DNA of 5,504 bases from a bacterium. Lineage in GTDB: Bacteria > Zhuqueibacterota > Zhuqueibacteria > Residuimicrobiales > Residuimicrobiaceae. The DNA lies in contig JAAYTV010000512.1 of assembly GCA_012523655.1 (NCBI GenBank), positions 1 to 5,504 on the forward strand, given 5' to 3'. Position numbers and translations under genes: made by a program. Below are positions 1 through 5,504 of the stretch, piece by piece (position 1 is the first letter of the stretch; the number at the start of each line of letters is the position of its first letter). The notes under the pieces were generated by a model. The model was not told the origin of the DNA and did not search any database. It saw only the letters and a list, made by a program, of their open reading frames with translations.

Positions 1-1757
1 TGGGTTTCAGCGTCAAAAAAACCATGCTGCTGGCGCAGCGTCTGTACGAAGCGGGCATGATCACCTACATGCGCACCGATTCGGTGAACCTGGCGCCGGA
101 GGCGATCGCCGGAGTGCGTAAAATGATCGCCGAGACCATGGGCCCGGCTTATGTTCCGGAAAAACCCAATTACTACGCCGCCAAAGCAGGCGCTCAGGAG
201 GCGCATGAAGCCATCCGTCCCACCCATGTTCTGACCACGCCGGAGGATCTGCACTCGTTCGAGCGCGATGCGGTGCGATTATATGATCTGATCTGGAGGC
301 AGTTCATCGCCTGTCAGATGAAGCCGGCCGAGTTCGATGCCACGGCCATCATCATTCAGGCGGGCGAGTATGAACTGCGCGCCCGCGGCCGCGTATTGCG
401 CTTTGACGGTTGGATGAAAATTCTTCCCCCTGTTAAAAAGGAGGAGGAGAGCGAGATTCCAGACCTGGCGAAGGGCGATGTGCTTGAACTCAAGGCGCTG
501 GATCCCAGCCGCCATTTCACCAAGCCGCCGGCCCGCTACACCGAAGCCTCACTGGTGCGCGAGCTGGAAAAACGGGGAATCGGCCGGCCGTCCACCTATG
601 CGCCCATTATCTCCACGATTCAGGAACGAGGTTATGTGAAACTGGTGAGCCGCCGCTTCTATGCGCAAAAAATCGGTGATGTGGTCACCGACCGGCTGGT
701 GGAGAATTTTTCCGATCTGCTGGATTACGGTTTCACCGCAGGGATGGAGGAAAAGCTCGACGTCGTCTCCCGGGGCGAGGCGGACTGGCGCCAAATCCTG
801 GATGTCTTTTACAGAGAGTTCAAAAAACAGCTGACTCTGGCCGGCAGCCGAATGCGCCGCAACGAGCCGGTGTCGACCGATCTGCCCTGTCCCGCCTGCA
901 GACGGCCCATGAACATCCGCGTGGCCTCCACCGGCGTGTTCCTCAGCTGTTCGGGTTACGATCTACCAGTCAAAGAGAGGTGCAAAACCACGCGCAACCT
1001 GCTTGCCGGCGATGAGGTTTCATCCGCAAGCAGTCAAAATGAGGAAGAAGGGGATGTCGGAGAAATTTGCGCCAAGCGCCGTTGTGCGCGCTGCGGCTCT
1101 CTGATGGACAGCTATCTACTCGACCAACAGCATAAACTGCACATCTGCGGCAACTCTCCGGATTGCAGCGGATGGGAACTGGAACAGGGTACATTCAAAA
1201 TAAAAGGGTATGACGGCCCGGCACTGGCTTGCGACCTGTGCGGCGCTCCTATGCAGCTGAAAAGCGGCCGTTTTGGAAAATATTTCAGCTGCAGCAAATA
1301 TCCAGAGTGCAAAAACACCCGCAAACTGCTGCGCACCGGGCAGCCGGCGCCGCCGAAGTCCGCACCGGTGCCCATGCCCGAATTGAAATGCAAAAAATCC
1401 GACGCTTACTTTTTACTGCGCGACGGCGCCGCCGGCCTGTTTCTCGCCGCCCACACGTTTCCCAAATCGCGCGAGACCGCCAATCCCAAAGTCAAAGACC
1501 TGGTGCGCCATCGCACCGAACTGGCGGAAAAGTTCCATTATCTGGCCGACGCCCCGACGGTTGATCCGGAGGGACATGATTTTGAAATCCGTTTCAAACG
1601 CAAAGAAAAAATCCAGTACCTGGTCAGTGTGCTGGACGACGGCTCCCCCGCCGGCTGGACCGCCTATTATGAAAACGACCGTTGGCAAATGAAACAGGAA
1701 AAAGTCAGATCCAGCGCTCTGAAAGCACCGCGCGCCTTCAGAGGCCGGAATCGCTGA
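1..1757 (+). CDS. topA: DNA topoisomerase I (type IA), 3' part, 5' end outside window
   Basis: Type IA topoisomerase relaxes negative supercoils by cutting one strand through a 5'-phosphotyrosine. The reading frame is open from the left edge (first full codon at 3), and the ATG at 24 lies inside the conserved GFSVKKTMLLAQRLYEAG block, so it is not the start. Seen, numbering from codon 24: catalytic Tyr15 and Arg17 in ITYMRTDS (equivalent to E. coli Tyr319/Arg321), HEAIRP at 61-66, and GRPSTYA at 187-193. Three Cys4 zinc ribbons follow: C289/C292/C309/C320, C354/C357/C375/C381 and C403/C406/C423/C429. A final domain at about 458-560 contains FLLRDGAAG and FPKSRET and closely resembles the E. 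coli TopA C-terminus. About 300 N-terminal residues (Toprim domain) are missing, so the whole protein should be near 880 aa, close to E. coli's 867. It ends in a short basic tail (561-577). The next gene starts 35 bp downstream on the same strand. Identity is very secure. Confidence 0.97.
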   Translation, partial: GFSVKKTMLLAQRLYEAGMITYMRTDSVNLAPEAIAGVRKMIAETMGPAYVPEKPNYYAAKAGAQEAHEAIRPTHVLTTPEDLHSFERDAVRLYDLIWRQFIACQMKPAEFDATAIIIQAGEYELRARGRVLRFDGWMKILPPVKKEEESEIPDLAKGDVLELKALDPSRHFTKPPARYTEASLVRELEKRGIGRPSTYAPIISTIQERGYVKLVSRRFYAQKIGDVVTDRLVENFSDLLDYGFTAGMEEKLDVVSRGEADWRQILDVFYREFKKQLTLAGSRMRRNEPVSTDLPCPACRRPMNIRVASTGVFLSCSGYDLPVKERCKTTRNLLAGDEVSSASSQNEEEGDVGEICAKRRCARCGSLMDSYLLDQQHKLHICGNSPDCSGWELEQGTFKIKGYDGPALACDLCGAPMQLKSGRFGKYFSCSKYPECKNTRKLLRTGQPAPPKSAPVPMPELKCKKSDAYFLLRDGAAGLFLAAHTFPKSRETANPKVKDLVRHRTELAEKFHYLADAPTVDPEGHDFEIRFKRKEKIQYLVSVLDDGSPAGWTAYYENDRWQMKQEKVRSSALKAPRAFRGRNR

Positions 1758-1778
1758 TCATTCACCTTCTCGAAAAGC

Positions 1779-1784
1779 AGGAGG
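1779..1784 (+). promoter_or_regulatory. Ribosome binding site of the CocE/NonD hydrolase
   Basis: A perfect AGGAGG lies 8 nt before the ATG at 1793. It decides the start: the same frame is open back to an ATG at 1682, but that would overlap the topA coding end by 76 bp, has no comparable Shine-Dalgarno sequence, and would bury the signal peptide behind 37 unrelated residues. Confidence 0.85.
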
Positions 1785-1792
1785 ATCCTCGA

Positions 1793-3421
1793 ATGAAAAA
1801 AATTGCCCTTCTCGCCGCCGGTGTGCTCTGCGCCGTTTTCCTTCACACGCAGGCCACGTGTCTTGCCGCAGATGAGCAAGAGGTCTACAGCAAAAGCGAA
1901 GTGATCGTGGCCGGAGCCGATACCGCTCGCCTGGCCACTGACCTCTATCTGCCGAAAGGCACAGGGCCGTTCTCCTGCATCCTCTTTCGCACGCCGTACA
2001 ATAAAAACGGCGCAAAAGGGGATGCGGAGAGATTTGTTAAAAAGGGGTATGCGGTGGTCGCTCAGGATGTGCGCGGCACCGGCAAATCCGGCGCACCCTT
2101 TTATCCATTCCGCTATGAACGGGCCGATGGCCTGGCTACCCTGGCCTGGATTCGCCGGCAACCCTGGAGCAACGGCCGCGTCGGCGGTTGGGGCGGCAGC
2201 TATGTCGGCTTCACCCAGTGGGTGATCAGCGATCAGCTGAACGCAGTGACCGCCCTGGTGACCACGGCAGACATGTACGACGCTTTCTATCCGAGCGGAC
2301 TCTTTTCACTGGCCACCAGCCTGAACTGGGGATTGATCATGAATCATCCTAAACTCAAACCGGAACAGATCCTCGCCGCCTATCACCGCCTGCCCCTGTC
2401 GATCGTCGATGATTCCACCGGCGCTGCTAATGCCTTCTTGGAGGACTGGCTGCAGCATGAGACGAACGACTCTTATTGGCGCTCCTTTTCATTTCGCCAA
2501 CCTGTGAACACACCGGTCTTGTCCATCGGCGGCTGGTATGACATGTTCCTGGAGGCGCAGATTAAAGATTTTGTAAACCTGGGTAAAAAACGGCATCCGG
2601 ACAGCCGACTGATCATAGGTCCGTTTGCCCATGGACAGATCGCCATTCCCACGGACTTTGGCGATGCCGCCAAATTGGACCGGTTCATGGACCTGGCCCG
2701 TGCGTTCGTTGATAACCATGTCAAACACCCGGACGCAGTCCTACCCTACTCTGATTCGCTGATGAGCCGGCCATTTGCATTTTTTATCATTCATGGTAAT
2801 CGTTGGGTCCTGAGCAAGCAATGGCCGCCGGAACAGTCCAACCCCGTACGCTATTACCTCGGCCCCAAAGGCACGCTCAGCACGAACAAACCCACCAAAG
2901 CGGAACGAGCGACCTTTGTCTATGATCCGCAAAACCCCTATCCATCTCTGGGCGGCACGTTTCTCGGCATGGGCGTAGGACCAGCCTGGCAAAACAGCAA
3001 TGTGGAGCGCACGGATCAAGTGGTCTTTGAGAGCGATACATTGAGTGCAGCGCTGACGCTGCTTGGACCGCTGCAGGCAGAGCTCTATGTCGCCAGCGAT
3101 GCAGCGAGCACGGATTTCTTCGCCTGTCTGCAGGATGTGCAGCCGGACGGTAAAATCGTCAACATTCAGGAGGGCGGACAAAAAGTTCAGGGGGGCAAAA
3201 AAATCCGCTGCATTCGTTTCTCACTCTGGGCAGCCGGTTATCAGCTGGCGGCGGGACACAAACTACGGCTGGTCATTTGCTCCAGTCTGTTTCCGCGATA
3301 CAATCGGAACTTGAACAACGGAGAGCCCATCTATTCGGCAGCGCACTCACGAATCGCCAATCAGACGATCAGCTGGGGGCCGAAACATCCTTCGCATCTG
3401 ATCCTGCCGATCATGCCGTAG
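1793..3421 (+). CDS. Exported CocE/NonD-family serine hydrolase (X-Pro dipeptidyl-peptidase-like)
   Basis: 542-aa alpha/beta-hydrolase of the CocE/NonD family, whose members cleave esters (cocaine esterase), amides, or N-terminal X-Pro dipeptides; the substrate here cannot be told. An N-terminal signal peptide is visible: MKK, a hydrophobic core at about 4-17, and likely signal peptidase I cleavage near TCLA/ADE (residues 22-28). No good lipobox is present, so a soluble exported enzyme is inferred. Catalytic residues: nucleophile Ser136 in GGWGGSYVG, Asp250 in GGWYDMF, His280 in GPFAHG, and Tyr69 in FRTPYNK, matching the oxyanion-hole Tyr44 of cocaine esterase. DVRGTGKSG at 92-100 is also typical. 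A helical cap lies between Ser136 and Asp250. The C-terminal jelly-roll (PepX_C type) covers about 320-540 and ends naturally at SHLILPIMP. Length is normal for the family. The start is set by the AGGAGG 8 nt upstream. It follows topA by 35 bp, so read-through from topA is possible; no separate promoter was recognised. The family is certain; the substrate is unknown. Confidence 0.93.
   Translation: MKKIALLAAGVLCAVFLHTQATCLAADEQEVYSKSEVIVAGADTARLATDLYLPKGTGPFSCILFRTPYNKNGAKGDAERFVKKGYAVVAQDVRGTGKSGAPFYPFRYERADGLATLAWIRRQPWSNGRVGGWGGSYVGFTQWVISDQLNAVTALVTTADMYDAFYPSGLFSLATSLNWGLIMNHPKLKPEQILAAYHRLPLSIVDDSTGAANAFLEDWLQHETNDSYWRSFSFRQPVNTPVLSIGGWYDMFLEAQIKDFVNLGKKRHPDSRLIIGPFAHGQIAIPTDFGDAAKLDRFMDLARAFVDNHVKHPDAVLPYSDSLMSRPFAFFIIHGNRWVLSKQWPPEQSNPVRYYLGPKGTLSTNKPTKAERATFVYDPQNPYPSLGGTFLGMGVGPAWQNSNVERTDQVVFESDTLSAALTLLGPLQAELYVASDAASTDFFACLQDVQPDGKIVNIQEGGQKVQGGKKIRCIRFSLWAAGYQLAAGHKLRLVICSSLFPRYNRNLNNGEPIYSAAHSRIANQTISWGPKHPSHLILPIMP
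3384..3396 (+). repeat. 13-bp direct repeat, copy 1
   Basis: AACATCCTTCGCA occurs here, inside the last codons of the hydrolase gene, and again exactly at 3775-3787 in the intergenic gap. In this copy it encodes the conserved end of the hydrolase (KHPSH), so it is probably constrained by protein sequence. Only one such 13-mer match would be rare but not impossible by chance in a window this size. Confidence 0.35.
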
Positions 3422-3566
3422 ATTGGCCATTCATGCGGGATAGTTCCATTTTTATCGAGCATCCTCAGCCTGGACCGCCATCCTGCCTCAGCTGTTTCCG
3501 CTCACTCCGGCACCAGAGTTTTACCTGACAAGGTCTCGGCAGCGCGGCCGTCGTTTCTCTCACCCC

Positions 3567-3594
3567 ATGGGCCGGACGAACGGGCCGGCTCCAT
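3567..3594. other. Imperfect GC-rich hairpin in the convergent gap
   Basis: The left arm ATGGGCCGG (3567-3575) pairs with the right arm CCGGCTCCAT (3585-3594) around a 9-nt loop, with one bulged C and one G-T wobble. No T-tract follows on either strand, so it is not a standard intrinsic terminator. It could stall or protect transcripts arriving from both sides, or be chance in GC-rich DNA. Confidence 0.3.
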
Positions 3595-3774
3595 CGAGGA
3601 GACAGCAGACAGCCCATCCGGCTCCGGCGCCTGCCAGAGAGGGCGATCCGGTGTCTCCGGGCATAGCCGCTTTTGCCAAAAGGGAACAGCATAACATTCA
3701 GCCAACAGAAAAGGGGGTATCATAGAACTCTCGCTGCGTTAGCCACCGGTCATCCTTCATCTTGATCCTTATGG

Positions 3775-3787
3775 AACATCCTTCGCA
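3775..3787 (+). repeat. 13-bp direct repeat, copy 2
   Basis: Exact copy of AACATCCTTCGCA also found at 3384-3396. The surrounding sequence is not otherwise alike, but CATCCTTC recurs at 3751-3758, followed by ATCTTGATCCT, similar to the ATCTGATCCT that follows the core in copy 1. This may be a trace of a local duplication. Confidence 0.3.
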
Positions 3788-3793
3788 ACGCAC

Positions 3794-3808
3794 CGCCGCC
3801 GGGCGGCG
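3794..3808 (-). terminator. Possible hairpin just after the glycoside-hydrolase-like gene
   Basis: A perfect 6-bp all-GC stem (CGCCGC at 3794-3799 with GCGGCG at 3803-3808) closes a 3-nt loop, beginning 11 nt past the TAA of the - strand gene. Position and stability suit a transcript 3' end, but no T-run follows on the - strand (the next bases are GTGCGTTGCG), so intrinsic termination is doubtful. Confidence 0.25.
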
Positions 3809-3819
3809 CCACAGCTGAT

Positions 3820-5504
3820 TTAAGGGTCTACCTTGAAAATCTGCACCCCCTGAGGCGCACTCGGCGGGTAGGGATCCGATTCTGCGCCCAGATAGGGTTG
3901 AATGACAACAAAGTACGCGCTGTAGCTGCTGCTCGCGGCAAATCCCGGCGCTGCGTTGCCGCCGAGATGGACCATCCCTGGTGCCACTGTGCGATTCCAC
4001 AGGCGCAGATATGCGCCCTTGTCCGACACGCCGATGGACCAGTTGGTCAGGACAAAATTTTTGCTCAGCCATTCCGGCTTGCCATCCACACGCGAATCAT
4101 AGGCGATCAAAATGTTTGCCGACCGGTCCACGGAAAAAGAGATGAACGACGAATCGGCGTTGGTCTTGTCATCGTTGGCCGTCTTGATGCAGGTAAGGCC
4201 TTGCAGAGCATCCGGCAGATCAATGAGCGTGAACGTCCGGTCTACGTAATAGGTGCTGTCTTTGTACAGCTGCGAAACCCGATAGCGGGACGGCTGCAGA
4301 TTTTCAATCACCACGTTCTCGGGAACAGCCGGTTCGTCAGGCTCTATATTCACCAGATGGAAGACGGCGTCGCTGCCGAAAGGCGGCGTCAGGGTCACCA
4401 CGCCGCCGGACGGCACCGCCTCTGCAGATATACGCTGGCCGGTGCGCGGATGATACCATACGCAGTTCCAGAGTCCCTGCTGGCCGGATAGATCCACCAC
4501 AACCGGCAGACCATCGATGGAATAGGCCACAATTTCATGGCCCACGCGGGTCATGGCCACGGCGTTCGGCGACACCAGGCTGTTATCCGGCCGCATCTCC
4601 CAAAAAGGCACGCCGAGCATAAACGTTTTTAAATGATTCAGATCATTCCACAGACTGTCGAACTCGGCATAGTCGGCCAGAGGCCAGACATGCAGTTCGC
4701 ACTGCGCGTTCGCCAGAGCCAGGCACCAGGTCATCTTGCGGACATTGCTGCGGTCCTTGTCGCTGGAGCTGATCTTGCCGGTCTCGTCAAAAGAGATCAT
4801 CAGCGGGTGACCGGCGTCCTGAGCCGCCTGGCGCCATTCCAGGGCCATGGCATTGAATTGCCGCGGAGGCAGCGTCGCCGACGGCAGCTCGGTCTGGATG
4901 CTGGTGGCGGAAAAAACCTGAGAGCGCAGATACCAATCCACCGGCGCATTCACGTTGTGCACCGCAATGGGATGGTCGTAGGGATCCAATTCCTGCAGCA
5001 GCAAGCTGTAATTGACCGCCTGAGTGGAAGAATAGCGTTCATTGTACTCTTCGCGCAGATTCCAGATCAATCCGGTGTGATGGCCGAAGCGGGCGATCAT
5101 ATAGCGGTAAAAATTTTCACGATTGGCGGGAATGAGCGCGCCGTCATCCTCCAGCACCAGATGCAAAACCATCTGGCGATCACGGATATAGTCGAACATG
5201 CTCTCCCATCTCCTCATCTTGTCGATATCGTAGCGGGTCTGGTCGTTGACCGTGAGCCAGGGAAAAACCAGACCGCTATCACCGGGGTAATCCAGCAGAA
5301 CGATGTACATGGAGTTGACGCCTTTGGCGGCGAGATAGTCGACCTGGCTGCGTTTCTGCGCCCAGCCGCCAAAGACCGTCTCTCCGAGAAACTCTTCCGG
5401 GTCATCGACTCCGGCCTTGAACCAATAGGGGCCGTCGAGAAACTTGAGATAATAGCCGCCCACATAGCGGAGAAAGCCCGGTTGGGACGATGGCTCCACC
5501 TGAA
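3820..5504 (-). CDS. DUF5060/DUF4038-type glycoside-hydrolase-like multidomain protein, 5' end outside window
   Basis: The frame is open to the right edge. The first possible start, a GTG at 5499, lies inside a conserved block (QVEPSSQPGFLRY), so the true N-terminus, probably a signal peptide and the body of a DUF5060 domain, is outside. Seen, numbering from 5499: the DUF5060-type junction with GPYWFKAGVDDPEEFLG (23-39); a TIM-barrel at about 45-295 with LIWNLREEYN (144-153), LDPYDHPI (171-178) and MISFDETG (234-241); then PFWEM and a collagen-binding-like beta domain (298-383) with VDLSG, WYHPRTG and TLTPPFGSDAVF. Glu150/Glu151 and Asp238/Glu239 are candidate catalytic acids by position. Next comes an unassigned domain (396-535) with YYVDRTFTL, TANDDKT, IAYDSR, PEWL and HLGGN, and then PPSAPQGVQI, like the start of a fibronectin type III domain, cut off by TAA at 3820-3822. 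Related proteins (GH140 apiosidase and DUF4038 relatives) act on plant or algal polysaccharides; the substrate here is unknown. It is probably exported. Confidence 0.85.
   Translation of the reverse strand, partial: QVEPSSQPGFLRYVGGYYLKFLDGPYWFKAGVDDPEEFLGETVFGGWAQKRSQVDYLAAKGVNSMYIVLLDYPGDSGLVFPWLTVNDQTRYDIDKMRRWESMFDYIRDRQMVLHLVLEDDGALIPANRENFYRYMIARFGHHTGLIWNLREEYNERYSSTQAVNYSLLLQELDPYDHPIAVHNVNAPVDWYLRSQVFSATSIQTELPSATLPPRQFNAMALEWRQAAQDAGHPLMISFDETGKISSSDKDRSNVRKMTWCLALANAQCELHVWPLADYAEFDSLWNDLNHLKTFMLGVPFWEMRPDNSLVSPNAVAMTRVGHEIVAYSIDGLPVVVDLSGQQGLWNCVWYHPRTGQRISAEAVPSGGVVTLTPPFGSDAVFHLVNIEPDEPAVPENVVIENLQPSRYRVSQLYKDSTYYVDRTFTLIDLPDALQGLTCIKTANDDKTNADSSFISFSVDRSANILIAYDSRVDGKPEWLSKNFVLTNWSIGVSDKGAYLRLWNRTVAPGMVHLGGNAAPGFAASSSYSAYFVVIQPYLGAESDPYPPSAPQGVQIFKVDP

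Larger units (their letters stand above)
3422..3819. other. 398-bp convergent intergenic gap, no recognised gene
   Basis: This stretch lies between the 3' ends of the hydrolase (+) and the glycoside-hydrolase-like gene (-). No translation in six frames resembles a protein I know. It contains two GC-rich hairpins (3567-3594 and 3794-3808), a copy of a 13-bp repeat (3775-3787), the related motif CATCCTTC at 3751-3758, and several overlapping weak open frames. The longest are 90 codons on the + strand in frame with the hydrolase after its TAG (3422-3694), and 73 codons on the - strand (3502-3723). Several frames open at once is what GC-rich non-coding or decayed DNA produces. Transcription from both sides should end here, but no classical hairpin-plus-T-tract terminator is visible. 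Confidence 0.6.

Noticed and set aside
24..26. ATG as the start of the topoisomerase gene
   Set aside because: Conserved TopA sequence (GFSVKKT) lies upstream in the same frame, and the Toprim domain is missing, so the gene begins before the window.
1682..1792. An in-frame upstream ATG that would add 37 residues to the hydrolase and overlap topA
   Set aside because: The ATG at 1793 has a perfect AGGAGG at 8 nt and opens directly into a signal peptide; the longer version overlaps topA coding sequence and hides that signal.
1800..1880. A lipoprotein signal in the hydrolase (Cys13 or Cys23)
   Set aside because: The residues before the cysteines (GVLC, QATC) do not fit the lipobox, which needs Gly, Ala or Ser at -1; signal peptidase I cleavage is more likely.
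3448..3726. A long open + strand frame in the gap (FHFYRASSAW... to TAG at 3726)
   Set aside because: It has no good start or ribosome binding site, overlaps other equally open frames, and looks like nothing known; this is expected in GC-rich DNA.
3698..4072. A 124-codon - strand frame overlapping the 3' end of the glycoside-hydrolase-like gene
   Set aside because: It is mostly an out-of-frame reading of that gene, with Arg/Ser/Cys-rich composition typical of shadow frames.
3898..4491. A 197-codon + strand frame antisense to the glycoside-hydrolase-like gene
   Set aside because: The opposite strand carries clear domain motifs throughout; this frame has no recognisable motif and an Arg/His/Ala-rich shadow composition.

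Overview
The window holds three protein genes: the 3' part of a type IA DNA topoisomerase (topA, + strand), a complete exported CocE/NonD-type serine hydrolase (+ strand), and most of a large DUF5060/DUF4038-type glycoside-hydrolase-like protein (- strand) that runs off the right edge. The base composition is moderately GC-rich, estimated by eye. No tRNA, rRNA, CRISPR array, insertion sequence or integration site was seen. The organism is a bacterium with an export pathway and polysaccharide-related secreted enzymes. The TopA tail is of the E. coli type (three Cys4 zinc ribbons plus the 'FLRDGAAG...FPKSRET' C-terminal domain). The DUF5060/DUF4038 architecture is, from memory, more typical of Planctomycetes, FCB-group and candidate-phylum genomes. 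An uncultured environmental bacterium is therefore a better guess than an enterobacterium, but the phylum cannot be fixed from this window.

Layout: 1-1757 is the topA 3' part, already open at the left edge. It carries the active-site tyrosine, the HEAIRP and GRPSTYA motifs, and the complete zinc-ribbon tail. After 35 bp comes a clear AGGAGG ribosome binding site and the hydrolase gene (1793-3421), with a signal peptide and an intact Ser-Asp-His triad. The two genes are co-directional and may be co-transcribed, but no functional link is evident.

Positions 3422-3819 (398 bp) are a convergent intergenic gap without a recognisable gene. It holds two GC-rich hairpins lacking T-tracts, a 13-bp direct repeat shared with the end of the hydrolase gene, and several weak overlapping ORFs. 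Positions 3820-5504 on the - strand encode the glycoside-hydrolase-like protein: the end of a DUF5060-like region, a TIM-barrel, a collagen-binding-like beta domain, and a C-terminal domain with an 'LGGN' motif. It then stops abruptly within what looks like the lead-in to a fibronectin type III domain.

The hydrolase and the glycoside-hydrolase-like protein could both act on extracellular substrates, but they are convergent and not in one operon. I found no convincing previously undescribed system. The items most worth a second look are the abrupt 3' end of the glycoside-hydrolase-like gene, its unassigned C-terminal domain, and the intergenic gap next to it.
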